Part shown: piece after piece, positions 48,714 through 59,890 of the stretch | How positions within the stretch are numbered: the first letter of the stretch is position 1 | Layout: the number at the start of each line of letters is the position of its first letter | Source: Malachius bipustulatus | Taxonomy: Eukaryota; Arthropoda; Insecta; Coleoptera; Melyridae | NCBI GenBank assembly: GCA_910589415.1 | Contig: OU342634.1 | Coordinates: 20,767,144-20,831,143 of the forward strand | Length of the DNA stretch: 64,000 bases | Direction of reading: 5' to 3' | Translations under genes and position numbers: made by a program | The notes under the pieces: generated by a model | The model's input: only the letters and a program-made list of their open reading frames with translations | Databases searched by the model: none | Told to the model about the DNA's origin: nothing

Positions 48714-48948
48714 ATATGAATGACATAACTTCAATATTCTGGTATTCCACCAATGAAAAAAAATTGAAGCTTATCACATTCATATAAATTTTAAGCGTGT
48801 TTTTGAAATACAATGTGCTGAAGAGTTTATCCGTCATTTTCTTAACACCCTGTATATGAATGACATAACTTCAATATTCTGGTATTCCACCAATGAAAAA
48901 AAATTGAAGCTTATCACATTCATATAAATTTTAAGCGTGTTTTTGAAA
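48669..48948. repeat. Exact tandem duplication, 2 x 140 bp
   Basis: Positions 48669-48808 and 48809-48948 read identically, from TACAATGTGCTGAAG to CGTGTTTTTGAAA. The duplicated unit contains the right end of the MITE and its flank. Identity of two adjacent copies implies a very recent event or an assembly artefact. Confidence 0.9.
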
Positions 48949-50899
48949 ATGAAATTTTTATGACATTTGAAAGAAGAGGTCGTGGTCTCTATTTTAAGCA
49001 AACAAATTCTTTAAAGCTGCCAATATTAAAGAAGTTGAGTTCTCAATTTTACCGTTCATGTCGGTAACTAACATGTATAACTCGAGGAAATACGCCAGTA
49101 AAGACTCACCATGTATAATGTACTGTGAATCACGATCAGAAACCGCAGTTTCGATTGAATGACCAAAGAATGCGGCTTTATTTTCAGAAAACATTACGAA
49201 ATTTCAATGAAAATAATGATGTTCCTTATTTATTTGCTTTTTAAATACATTTTTTTTTGAAAAATGAAAATGTTAACAACAACAACAATTATAAAATACA
49301 TGAATACATATAAAATGTCTCAGAAAAATTAATTTTATGAAAAATCAAGGAAAACGTCGCTTGGAATCATATGAAAAATGAATCGTTTAAAAATAGATTT
49401 TTGTTTAATCATGTTTATACGGTTTACACACATGATTATACAAAGGAACCTAAAGCATAAAGAGTGTTAAAGCCCCACAATTTGTAATTGTAAATAGTTA
49501 TTATTTTTCTTTTTTTTTGTGCGTTTTCCACTGTATTATTTATTACAGAGGTTGCGTTTATTTTGATGTTAATTTAATTTATTTGTTGAATCGGGAATAT
49601 CATTACCTGATAACGCCACTCGCCGTATCGGAGCGAGCGCGGATCGAGCGCCCACTTGGTAATAATTATTAGCTTCGTTCGCGGATACAATCCAGAACCG
49701 GTTCGGAATCAGTTTAGAACTATTCCGGATTGTCGTAGAACGCATGCCTAAGTGCGAACTGGTTCAGGATTTTATTTCACCGCGAACGAAGCAGGGACCG
49801 GATGAGAACTCCGAACTGTCAGATGACGAATGATTCCGTCTAACCCGCAGAGTAAGGACTGAGGCACTAAAAGTTCTTATTTTATGGTCAACAATTAATT
49901 CAAAATTTAACCTAGGTATACAGGGTGAGTCAATAGTGAGAGATCGGAACATTGCTATTCAACCGTACAAGATAAAACAAAACTTCAAACGCCATCCCAA
50001 ATCGTTTGTTACTCTGCATATTTCAAAAATATTTTCAATTATACAGGGTGGACCATATTTTGCCTACATGTTTCAATTTTTTTTTTCAAATGGAACCCCC
50101 TATATTTTATGATATATTCTTATTCGACTGTAAAATAGCTTTATGTCAATACATATTGTTTGACATTTAGGTGCGGCGATGACATTTAAAAAAATATTTT
50201 CAAAAAAATTCATCGCATGCATGTATTTACTGCAAAGAAGCCTCAGAACTTAGTTTTGGAGTTTTAAGGTTGAAATTTGGTATCCACATGGAGAAAGGCC
50301 AGGTCTATCATCGCGATATAATGAGACTGAGATCTGCTATACAGGTGAGTCACAAATAACTGTCAAATTTTGCTTACTTCCGAAGGTCATAACTTCACTT
50401 TTTCAAATGGCATACTCGGTATTTTTTTCCACAATTAGATCCACCCCTGATCTGACTACATTTTTCATTTGGTATGTCGTATACCTAAAATGCACAGTTT
50501 GAGAGATATTACACATTTTCCGTTGGTCTGACCGCAGAAGATGCAAATGTCATATAAAACAGGGGCTATGAAGAAAAATGTGACATTTCTAGTGACATTT
50601 ATCATTGCAGCCTAATAGCAACTCAAAGCTCGAGCGAAATAAAATAAAAAATAAAATACAAGATATGACAATAAAATTAAAATAATATCAAATCAAATCA
50701 AAAAATTTATTCATTTACCCAAAAGAATAAATCCATTTAGAGGAAAACAACAATAAAGTAGAATACAATATGATTTAAAAAATAAAATGCAACGAAGTTG
50801 TCAAATACACAGGTATTTACATTAAAACAGTTCAAGGTTCAAAATATGTATGCATGTGTGTATTACATTCATAGGTATAGTCAAAATGAAAGAGAGACA

Positions 50900-51425
50900 C
50901 AAACAACTATTACTACAACAAATCTCTGGAACAAGTATGTTTACCACATGGTCAGTGGGTACATAATTATACTACTTTTACCAAACCTAACTCGCTTAAA
51001 TGATTTCCAATCTTTTAACCAACGAACTTTACTCAACATTCGTTGATTTGTTGTAAGAAAAGCATTGCGTATTCGCTCCTTCATATCCTCGATTGTTGTT
51101 GGTTTTTTTGTACACTTTCCGTTACGTAGTCCCATAGAAAAAAGTCGAGTTTGCTGAGATCAGGGGATCTTGCCAGCCAATTCACAGGACCTCTCCTTCC
51201 TATCCATCTGTCTGGAAATTCGGCATTTAAATATGTCCTGACAATACGACTGTAGTGGGGTGGAGCTCCATCGTGCTGAAGCCACATCCTATGGACAACT
51301 GCAATAATTGGCAAGTTCTCTATAAGCTCTTGAAATTCATTTCGCAAAAACTGTAAATATCACTCTGCGTTAACATTCATCAAATAAATATGGTCCAAGA
51401 ACATAATCTCCGACAATACCACCCC
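50900..51425 (-). pseudogene. Mariner-type transposase, C-terminal remnant
   Basis: Minus-strand blocks in order are NVWGGIVGDYVLGPYLFD (about 51420-51370, frame-shifted), MRNEFQELIENLP, MWLQHDGAPPHYSRIVRTYL with the second catalytic Asp in QHDGAPPH, FPDRWIGRRGPVNW and ARSPDLSKLDFFLWDYV with the third acidic residue in SPDLSKLD (51347-51150). In another frame follows PTTIEDMKERIRNAF (about 51105-51060). The first catalytic Asp and the DNA-binding part are missing. It is a dead DDE/D transposase of the mariner type, common in insects. Confidence 0.8.
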
Positions 51426-51651
51426 ATACATTCAGTTGATTTGATATTATTTTAATTTAAAATTATTTTCATATTATCTTGTATTTTATTTTTTTTTTAT
51501 TTCGCTCGAGCTTTGAGTTGCTATTAGGCTGCAATGATAAATAATAATAATAATAATAATAATAATATTTATTGAGAAATTATTTATAAATTACCCAAAA
51601 GGGCTTACAACAGTAAAACTGATTTTAAGTAGCCCTAACAATGAACAGATA

Positions 51652-53439
51652 TCAAAACAGAGATATATCAATACCAATATCATCCAGGCCACCAGACATA
51701 ATCACCCGCTTAAGAGTTTTCTTCAATGATGCAAGAGACCGGTCCGGCAGCCTGAATAGCAAGCCATTGTATAGGTATGCTGACAAGTAAGTAAAACTGC
51801 ATCTGAAAAAAGATGTTGCATGCCTCGGGATTGCAATAGTATGATCAACATGACGCAGGGGAAGGTCATGTAAAGAGCTTCGCTTGTTGATTTTTTTAGA
51901 CAGATAGCTAGGTTTACTACTACCCAGTATTTTGAGTATAAAACAAGCATAATGGACAAGGCGTCTTTCCTGAACTTTTAAACATTTTTGCTCACGAATA
52001 TAAGGTGTAATATGACTGAATCTAGGTACTGTAGTAATAAATCTTATGCAGAAATTTTGTAGTTTCTGGAGTCTCTGGTTATCAGCTTTGGAGATACAAG
52101 GACCATAAACAATGTCACAGTAATTAAGTTGAGATAGAACCAGCGATTCACATAAAAGAAGTTTAGTCTGGGGGTCCAGAAGAAGTTTGAAAGGTAGAAG
52201 TTGCTTTAAGCTAAAATATGCTCTCTGACACAGTTTGCTGATGTTTGCGGTAAACGTTAATTTACTGTCAACAATAAGTCCCAGAGCCTTAATCTCGTCA
52301 ACAGTTGATATCTTGACACCAGCAATTGAAACTACAATATCATCAAGGGGTTTGGTACGTTTGGAGCCGATAATAATACATTTACATTTTTCAGGATTAA
52401 TTACCAAACTATTGGATTTGAGCCAATTATGAATAGAATATAGATCAGAATTAATTCTGTTAGCTGCAGATTGTGCTTCTATGGGAGTGAATGAAAGGTA
52501 CAGCTGGATATCATCAGCAAACATTTGAATAGAACAGTACTTCAGAGCCAAAGGTAAATCAGCTGTGTATAAAGAAAAAAGGAGTGGACCCAAAATAGAG
52601 CCCTGGGGGACACCCGAGGACACCATTCTACAGTCAGATTGCAATACACCCCGTGGAGTGTCCACATTAGTCAGTTGTAAACGCCCCTTTAGATAAGAGG
52701 TTATCCACTGAAGAACGTGGTCTCGGATGCCGTACAGTTGCAATTTTCTTAATAGTCGAGAGTGGTTAATCGTGTCGAAAGCTTTAGACATATCAAGTAG
52801 GTCAGATGAGTGGGTCATATGAGTAATTTGACCTCTATCTACTCCAGTAATAATATCATCCAAGGTACTGCATAATGCAGATGTGGTACTGTGATTCATA
52901 CGAAAGCCAGATTGTGTCTCTGGCAGTATACTATGCTCCTCAACAAATTCAGACAGTTGTTTATGCAGGAAGTACTCAGCAATCTTAAGACAGACAGGAA
53001 GAATTGAAATCGGTCTAAGGTCATTCAGTGTTACTTGGTCTCTGCTGATACCAGGCTTTTTTAAAACTGGAAAGGTGGAAGAGTATTTCCATTGTTGAGG
53101 AACATTACCATTTTCAAAGGAGGAATTAATTATATGTGTCAGGGGATCAGTTATGAAAGATACCGCTAACTGGAGCATTCGACCCGATATTCCATCATAT
53201 CCAATTATATTAGGCTTCAGTTTTAATATATAAGATCTGATCTCCTCAGCCCCTGGAAGGTGAAATTCCAACTTAGAGTTACAGGGGGACGGAGGAAGAG
53301 TATCATCGAAGATGTCAGATGTAGAGTGATACAATGAGGAAACAGAGGTAATGAAGTGATCATTCAGCAGATTAGGATCTAAAAGATGATCAGGGAGATA
53401 AACGGAATCATTAGAGGACTTGACACCCCACTTTCTCAT
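51652..53439 (-). CDS. LINE reverse transcriptase (ORF2, RT part)
   Basis: An uninterrupted frame of 595 codons. It copies LINE RNA at a nicked target. Visible RT motifs are SGFRMNHSTTSAL (about 177-189), the motif A segment LLDMSKAFDTINH (214-226), SGVPQGSILGPLLFSLY (275-291) and the catalytic FADDIQLY (307-314). Both catalytic Asp positions are kept, F replacing the usual Y before ADD. The thumb region follows with LNYCDIVYGPC. The C-terminus lacks an RNase H or zinc knuckle, as in CR1-group elements. The ATG overlaps the stop of the upstream endonuclease frame (ATGA), so EN and RT are one nucleotide out of phase. In related elements both lie in one ORF. Confidence 0.85.
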   Translation of the reverse strand: MRKWGVKSSNDSVYLPDHLLDPNLLNDHFITSVSSLYHSTSDIFDDTLPPSPCNSKLEFHLPGAEEIRSYILKLKPNIIGYDGISGRMLQLAVSFITDPLTHIINSSFENGNVPQQWKYSSTFPVLKKPGISRDQVTLNDLRPISILPVCLKIAEYFLHKQLSEFVEEHSILPETQSGFRMNHSTTSALCSTLDDIITGVDRGQITHMTHSSDLLDMSKAFDTINHSRLLRKLQLYGIRDHVLQWITSYLKGRLQLTNVDTPRGVLQSDCRMVSSGVPQGSILGPLLFSLYTADLPLALKYCSIQMFADDIQLYLSFTPIEAQSAANRINSDLYSIHNWLKSNSLVINPEKCKCIIIGSKRTKPLDDIVVSIAGVKISTVDEIKALGLIVDSKLTFTANISKLCQRAYFSLKQLLPFKLLLDPQTKLLLCESLVLSQLNYCDIVYGPCISKADNQRLQKLQNFCIRFITTVPRFSHITPYIREQKCLKVQERRLVHYACFILKILGSSKPSYLSKKINKRSSLHDLPLRHVDHTIAIPRHATSFFRCSFTYLSAYLYNGLLFRLPDRSLASLKKTLKRVIMSGGLDDIGIDISLF

Positions 53440-54596
53440 ATTCTGTCAGAGACGTTTTGCACTGTCTTTTTTTTTTCTATCTCGCTAGAGAAGTAAGAAC
53501 GTTTTTCATTAATTAACCCACCATTATAGACATTCCTCAAGGAAGTGTAATATTTCCGGTGAGCGGGATGTCCGGTACGAATATATCTCCTCCACGACTC
53601 TCGGACCTTACCCCTGAGGATCTTCAGTGTGTTTGTAAACCAGGGATTGCATCGTTTGCTAGGATCATTCCTGATAACTTTTAACGGAGCATGTTTATTT
53701 ATAAGTTCAATCAGATTTCCATTGAGAAACTCGACCTTCTCCTCAAGAGATCCTAAGTAATATATAGAATCCCAAGGCACTGCAGAGGCATCTTGCAGGA
53801 ACTGGTCCGAGTGAAAGTCCCTATAAGTTCTAACTAACCTATATCCAAGACAACGACCCTCACATTTGATATCAATTGTACATGAAATTACATTATGGTC
53901 AGAAAAACAAATATCAAGCACATTCGCTGAGACTATATCCAGATTCAAATTAGTGATTATCAGATCAAGAAGCGATTCTGATGTTGCTGTGACCCTAGTA
54001 GGGTCTTTTATAAGTTGAAAACAACCATGTTGTGAGAGTAGTTCACATAATAATTTGGTTGAAGAATTGATACTTAGTAAATTTACATTAAAATCCCCCA
54101 ACATTATAAACTGGTGGATATGATTCGAGTAAAAACACATGATTATATCCGAAATAACACTAAGATTACACGACATTGAGTCATCAGGTCTATACACTAC
54201 AGCTAAACCCAGCACAAGGCCTTTGAGGCGCAGTCTAATAATCATGTACTCAACAGACTCAAACACATTTCTATCCAGTATTTTACACTCACAGGAGTCA
54301 CGGATACAAAAGGCAACACCTCCACCCCGCGTAGGACGATCATGTCTAATCAACTCATACCCAGGTATCTGGAAAAGTTCATTTGGGCACTCGGGTTGCA
54401 ACCACGTCTCCGTTAGGGCTATAGCAAGGAAGTTGTTTTCAATAATAAAAGACTTGAGTTGATTATACTTATTACACAGAGATCTCATATTTAAACAGCA
54501 GATTTGAGTTCTCGGGTCACACTTCCTAACGGGAGGTAGAGACTTTTGGCCCAGCAAATTTTGGCCGAAAAAAACGGAATTTTTTGATGTAGACAT
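53436..54596 (-). CDS. LINE AP-like endonuclease (ORF2, EN part)
   Basis: This frame of 386 codons starts at the ATG at 54596; an upstream in-frame TTG at 54641 is ignored. It nicks target DNA to prime reverse transcription. Apurinic-endonuclease motifs appear in order: CLNMRSL (Asn), LTETWL (Glu), HDRPTRGGGVAF, VYRPDD, GDFNVNLL (Asp and Asn), and FSDHNVI (Asp-His). No catalytic residue is missing. The frame overlaps the end of the ORF1-like frame by 71 nt and ends at TGA inside ATATGA, where the RT frame begins. Confidence 0.8.
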   Translation of the reverse strand: MSTSKNSVFFGQNLLGQKSLPPVRKCDPRTQICCLNMRSLCNKYNQLKSFIIENNFLAIALTETWLQPECPNELFQIPGYELIRHDRPTRGGGVAFCIRDSCECKILDRNVFESVEYMIIRLRLKGLVLGLAVVYRPDDSMSCNLSVISDIIMCFYSNHIHQFIMLGDFNVNLLSINSSTKLLCELLSQHGCFQLIKDPTRVTATSESLLDLIITNLNLDIVSANVLDICFSDHNVISCTIDIKCEGRCLGYRLVRTYRDFHSDQFLQDASAVPWDSIYYLGSLEEKVEFLNGNLIELINKHAPLKVIRNDPSKRCNPWFTNTLKILRGKVRESWRRYIRTGHPAHRKYYTSLRNVYNGGLINEKRSYFSSEIEKKKTVQNVSDRI

Positions 54597-55002
54597 TCTC
54601 AGGCCAGTGTGAGGGATCAAGTAGGCTACCAAGCAAGTCAAGTCTTGCCTCTATTCTGTAGCTCCTGTAGTCACCCGATCTGACAGTCTGCTCCTCCACC
54701 TTGAATGTCTCTGCGGCTCCGAACTTCTCCTTCAAATACTCACAAAGGTCATCACCTGATACCGTCTTGTCAAGCCTGCTCACAAATACTGAGGTTTTCT
54801 TCTGAACAATGGCAGCAGTAATTTTAGAATTGACCTGCTTATTTGAGCCAATGAGATATCCAGTTCGACGGTCTCGACCATCAGAGCTCCCAGTCGCATC
54901 AACCTCCCGTCGACTGGATTTAGGTGGTATAGTCTCCCCTCCCTCTCCCCCCCCCTTCCCTGTATCTCCTCTCCAGTTCCTGGCCAGATATACCCTCAAC
55001 AT
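54526..55002 (-). CDS. LINE ORF1-like protein, 158 residues
   Basis: A Gly/Arg/Glu-rich N-terminus (residues 10-50) is followed by KKTSVFVSRLDKTVSGDDL, YRIEARLDLLGSLLDP and HWPENVYIKKFRFF. This pattern is common at the C-terminus of ORF1 proteins (RNA-binding, gag-like) in arthropod CR1-group LINEs. No CCHC knuckle is seen. It is much shorter than full ORF1 proteins, so 5-prime truncation of the element is likely; the frame is open a little upstream of this ATG. Its end overlaps the endonuclease frame. Confidence 0.6.
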   Translation of the reverse strand: MLRVYLARNWRGDTGKGGGEGGETIPPKSSRREVDATGSSDGRDRRTGYLIGSNKQVNSKITAAIVQKKTSVFVSRLDKTVSGDDLCEYLKEKFGAAETFKVEEQTVRSGDYRSYRIEARLDLLGSLLDPSHWPENVYIKKFRFFRPKFAGPKVSTSR

Positions 55003-56142
55003 GTTGTTGGGGAGGATGGCACAAGTCCTGTCCCCCGCTAGAACCCCTCCTCGTCGGTAACTTCACGATATCAGCAGCACACTCACCGCTATCTCCAACC
55101 GGCCGCAGTCCATTCCCATTAAATGTCACTAGAAATGTCACATTTTTCTTCATAGCCCCTGTTTTATATGACATTTGCATCTTCTGCGGTCAGACCAACG
55201 GAAAATGTGTAATATCTCTCAAACTGTGCATTTTAGGTATACGACATACCAAATGAAAAATGTAGTCAGATCAGGGGTGGATCTAATTGTGGAAAAAAAT
55301 ACCGAGTATGCCATTTGAAAAAGTGAAGTTATGACCTTCTGAAATAAGCAAAATTTGACAGTTATTTGTGACTCACCTGTATAGCAGATCTCAGTCTCAT
55401 TATATCGCGATGATAGACCTGGCCTTTCTCCATGTGGATACCAAATTTCAACCTTAAAACTCCAAAACTAAGTTCTGAGGCTTCTTTTCAGTAAATACAT
55501 GCATGCGATGAATTTTTTTGAAAATATTTTTTTAAATGTCAACGCCGCACTCAAATGTCAAACAATATGTATTGACATAAAGCTATTTTACAGTCGAATA
55601 AGAATATATCATAAAATATAGGGGGTTCCATTTGAAAAAAAAAAATTGAAACATGTAGGCAAAATATGGTCCACCCTGTATAATTGAAAATATTTTTGAA
55701 ATATGCAGAGTAACAAATGATTTGGGATGGCGTTTGAAATTTTGTTTCATCTTGTACGGTTGAATAGCAATGTTCCGATCTCTCACTATTGACTCACCCT
55801 GTATAAAGAATAAACGCTTTGGGCCTTTGTCACAGTATAGTTTATCTGTGTATTATGAAAAGATCTTTTGTGTAGCAGTACCTAACCACACAAACCTTTG
55901 CGATTGTTTTGTTTTACTGGTATCGGATACGGTAAATTATTTTTATAATGTTATTTACCTATTTTTATTGTATTATACGTCAATAAATAATTATATTGGA
56001 ATAAAAAAGTGCGAATCTGAAAGATTTAAATACTTTGAATAATATCTACTTATTTTATTATACAAATCATCGACATCAGAGCAGAATTACGCATGAGCAG
56101 CGGAACCGAACTACTAGTTCCTGCAAAATCCCAGAACTGCTA

Positions 56143-57749
56143 TAGTAATGGCCATAGATAATATGCAGTGTGGGTAGCATAGGGCAATGCATTTTAAATG
56201 GGCAAAAAACTGACAGCGTTGTCAGTTCAATGCAAGCAGTGCCACAGGTTCATTATAAAAATATTAAAATCGAAAGATAATTGACATTTTTATTCTCAGG
56301 ATTTCTAGACAAAAATAATTGAGGTTCTGTTGAAATGTCAAAAAGTAATAATTTTTGATGTTTGTATAACGTATAGCCTGCATATTGCAATGCTTGTGGC
56401 TATTGCTTTTACATTATAAAAATATTATTTAAACACATTCCTTATTTACAGAGGTAGGTAAAATGAAAATCGTAGTGCTTGTTGATAAAATTTTATTTCT
56501 TACTACTTTATTGATGACTTTAGTTATCAAGGCTTCCCTATTTGGGAAAGATAGGCAGGTATACTGCCTTTGCATTTTATATATATTCATTAACACTTTT
56601 AGAAAAAACAACTTCGAGTAGATGTCTCAGTATTTTTGCCAGTTATGTATAAGATTCTCCTTTGGCCGTATACGGCAATGTAATCATATACTCATCTTCT
56701 ATCTTCACGTAGTGCCTATCACTTGCAAATTACTTCTTTTCATCAGGGGACTTAGGTCAAGTACTTACTTTATTCTTCTTCTCAGGGGGATGTTACCATG
56801 TAATATTTCAAAATATTAAATTACATATACATCAACACTCGTATTAGCTTGGAGCCTAGGTATTTGCTGTTGAACTGAGAACTTGTTGTTGCGGTCCAAG
56901 AATATTTCGTTTTGTTTAAAACAACAAAACAACATACGCACTGTCTCCGAGAAAGAAGGATAGTGTATTGGTTTTTAGCTTAAGTGCAGAAAAATAATAT
57001 TGAGACTCAAAATCGCTGTCCGTTATTCAAGTATTCAAGAAATAATACAAAAATAAAATATAACTTCGTGAATTATTTTATGACAGTTTTATTATTTACT
57101 TAATTACCAATGTTTGGTTACCAACGCAACGTCAATTATTGCCACTACAACAGAGTATCTGTCAGTTGAAAATTCAAATTCCGCATCTACCTAATTATTC
57201 TGTGGAGTAAGTAAATGTAGATCTTTAGGAAATGTGTTCTCGCAAGAAATTGTAGAAGGAATGACAAATACCGCGTCATAGCATTTGCATTCATTTAGTA
57301 TAAATAATAAGTCATACTTATACTTAATTATTATTATCAATATAAGTATGTATTATACCTACACCTACGAATATGTTCTGACTAACTAAATAATCGAAAC
57401 AATTTTGTTCATAACATGGATATTAATTTGAAAAAGAAGAATATAATAAACTTTGACGGATTCAAAAGAATATAATAATTAAATAATATCTGAATATTGT
57501 AATATTAATGTATGAAGTTATAAACTCTACTGTGCGGTTCCATGTTGTGCAATCCTCACTTATGAACGAGATCGATGATAATAGAGCAGTCTGCGGAGGT
57601 ACAAAATGTTACAGAAGTGCAACGAATTAAATCATTTTCAAAATGAAGAGCGTACGCTCGTGGACGTCTGCTTGCCAGAAGTATGACAAAAGCGGCAACT
57701 GTGAGCGCCATAAGAGCACTGCTGCATTATAACTATGGCACTTACTATA
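56143..57749. other. Interior of the outer fold-back element
   Basis: It carries no recognisable coding sequence. Short frames (for example 56429-56611 minus, 56622-56819 plus) lack domains. Diverged extensions of the inverted arms are visible at each edge (CACTGC...ATTAT...CTATGGC). Confidence 0.5.
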
Positions 57750-58027
57750 GAATCGGTTCTGAACCGATAATGAACCGGTTCGATGAGTACCGCGAACGCA
57801 GAACTGTTAGTACTGGTTACTAAAAATTCAGAATTTATGCACCGCGAACGCCGCTTTTCTCACTGCGCATACGCAAGAGTTCTGAACCGGTTTAGAACTC
57901 TTGCGTATGCGCAGTGAGAAAAGCGGCGTTCGCGGTGCATAAATTCTGAATTTTTAGTAACCAGTACTAACAGTTCTGCGTTCGCGGTACTCATCGAACC
58001 GGTTCATTATCGGTTCAGAACCGATTC
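57750..58027. mobile_element. 278 bp near-perfect palindromic MITE, TA target
   Basis: Ends are GAATCGGTTCTGAACCG and its complement, with TA on both sides (57748-57749, 58028-58029). The other arm of the host element has a single TA (56141-56142), the empty site. The two 139 nt halves match base for base apart from a mismatch I see near the centre (57888). It contains repeated CCGCGAACGC and GAACCGGTT blocks also found in the host element, so the two may share a transposase. Confidence 0.9.
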
Positions 58028-59890
58028 TAGCAGTTCTGGGATTTTGCAGGAACTAGTAGTTCGGTTCCGCTGCTCATGCGTAATTCTGCTCTGATGTCGA
58101 TGATTTGTATAATAAAATAAGTAGATATTATTCAAAGTATTTACCTCTTTCAGATTAGCACTTTTTTATTCCAATATAATTATTTATTGACGTATAATAC
58201 AATAAAAATAGGTAAATAACATTATAAAAATAATTTACCGTATCCGATACCAGTAAAACAAAACAATCGCAAAGGTTTGTGTGGTTAGGTACTGCTACAC
58301 AAAAGATCTTTTCATAATACACAGATAAACTATACTGTGACAAAGGCCCAAAGCGTTTATTCTTTATATAGGTTAAATTTTGAATTAATTGTTGACCATG
58401 AAATAAGAATTTTTAGTGCCTCAGTCCTTACTCTGCGGGTTAGACGGAATCATTCGTCATCTGACAGTTCGGAGTTCTCATCCGGTCCCTGCTTCGTTCG
58501 CGGTGAAATAAAATCCTGAACCAGTTAGCACTTAGGCATGCGCTCTACGACAATCCGGAATAGTTCTAAACTGATTCCGAACCGGTTCTGGATTGTATCC
58601 GCGAACGAAGCTATTATTATCGTTAGTAGAGTCAGATTCGCTGACCTTGGAATTCGGTGCGCCGTGAAGCAAAATTATTGTTTTTTTTTCATTGGTGCCT
58701 TATTGGTTTCACACTGTTTCGTTCGAGGGTGTTTATCGTAGCCAGACACAACACCTAGGCCTAGAGCAGGAAACCCACTCTTCAGATAGATAAGGTAGGT
58801 GGAAACTTTTCAGGCAATTCGTACTTACAGTCCATTAATTTATTTTCGATAAATAGGTACAGTGGTTAAGGCTGTAGTTAACAAAGAGAATGCATAGGTA
58901 GTAAAAAGCTTGACATCGCAGCGGTGTCTTGTTTTTTATCTATTTTTATTGAATGCTCTAATAATATAAATAACTCAGCGATCTAATGAAATTCATTATA
59001 GGGATAGAAATTAATTAACAACGTAACAACGCATTGCTGCAGTTAGTGGAAGTTCTTATCTAAATTAAAGTCAGAAAAAAAATGCGAAACAATTATTTAT
59101 TGTATTGAACTGTATAATTTCAGATGAAAATCAATCAATTTTTTTATCATGATACAACAATTATTTAGATAGATTTTGTTCTGCACTGGAACCAACCTGT
59201 CATATTCTATTGGAAACAATTTAAATAAAAAAGATTATCAAACAAGAATGAAAGGCCAATTCAATATTTACGTAATAACCGTGATAACTCAAAACAACTC
59301 TATTTATTTACAGAACATAAAACATGAAAATATGCATTTGATTTATTTATATGTCAATTAAACAAAACATAAAATATGGAGTTCAAAAATTACGATTTGA
59401 AATTGGTAAATTTAATAGACTGCTAAATAAATGTTCGTTTCTGTCACTTTTTCTATTATGTTAAGTTGTCAGTAATAAAATATTAGAAGCCCACATTTAT
59501 GTATATTTTTAATTAGAAGCAGATGTAACATTACATCACTTGGAATCCGTCAGAGCAGTCTAGAATTTATCCGGCAAAACCTTTAGTCTAGAATTATTTC
59601 CTTGACACATCTCTCGTAAACTCAATATGACAGACTGCAGAGCCACAATAAAGGCGAAACACTGTCGCTGCTATCATCTCTCTTGTAATATTTCTCAATT
59701 CTCAATGCTAGGATAATCAAATATTGAAGATCGTTGTTCTTATATTCTTAATAAGCAAAAATATGCGGGTCGTTTGAAATTCGTAGAGGTTTTGATGCTT
59801 AAGTTTCCAATAATTTCCTTGGCATACCTCTCATGATCTATGATGTAGCAGACTAACGAGCCTTAACATAGTTAAAACGTTGCCGTCTAT

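Larger units (their letters stand above)
47950..49085. mobile_element. Outer fold-back element, invaded by a MITE
   Basis: The left arm at about 48040-48185 and the right arm at about 48930-49080 are inverted copies. They share GAGTTGAGAACTCAAC-type blocks, AATATTGGCAGC, AAAATAGAGACCA and TTTCATTTTCAAAAACACG. The left margin (ATGGCGG, ATTGTAGGGGGCA) resembles the terminal region of the inner MITE, so both belong to one broad family. Non-coding. Confidence 0.65.
51543..55120 (-). mobile_element. CR1-like LINE, 3.6 kb, nearly intact
   Basis: On the minus strand it runs from a GC-rich 5-prime end at 55120 to an AAT-repeat tail at 51543. AAAT at 51539-51542 and 55121-55124 may be a short target duplication or microhomology; the left TIR of the host element shows the uninterrupted sequence (GACATTTATCATTGC). 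It contains an ORF1-like frame, an AP-type endonuclease frame and an RT frame. The subclade (CR1, Crack, Daphne) is not decided. The 5-prime end may be truncated, because ORF1 is short and no long leader is present. Confidence 0.85.
49919..55803. mobile_element. Mariner-like element with about 780 bp inverted repeats
   Basis: The ends are TACAGGGTGAGTCAATAG and its complement, flanked by TA (49917-49918 and 55804-55805). The other arm of the host element shows the empty site (CCTATATAAAG). The left TIR is 49919 to about 50697. The right TIR is 55803-55121 continued by 51538 to about 51436, because a LINE (51543-55120) splits it. Without the LINE the element is about 2.3 kb, with only about 740 bp of unique centre that holds a transposase remnant. 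IS630/Tc1/mariner transposases duplicate TA. TIRs this long are unusual for the superfamily, and most of the transposase gene seems to have been replaced by inverted repeat. Confidence 0.8.
49665..58620. mobile_element. Nested transposon complex built on a 2.8 kb fold-back element
   Basis: The outermost element begins ATTATTAGCTTCGTTCGCGG and ends with its near complement at 58620. Its left arm is 49665-49918 plus 55804-56142; its right arm is 58028-58620, nearly identical inverted. Weaker similarity continues beyond the arms. Without later insertions the length would be about 2.8 kb. The inner part (56143-57749) has no recognisable coding sequence, and ORFs duplicated on both arms are mirror copies. 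Three insertions followed: a mariner-like element in the left arm, a LINE inside that, and a palindromic MITE in the right arm. Confidence 0.85.

Noticed and set aside
54139..54462. Plus-strand frames over the LINE (also 52235-52432, 54809-55060)
   Set aside because: They are antisense shadows of the LINE endonuclease, RT and ORF1 frames.
55770..56042. 90-codon plus-strand frame, mirrored at 58343-58155
   Set aside because: Both lie in inverted arms of a non-coding fold-back element and have no domain.
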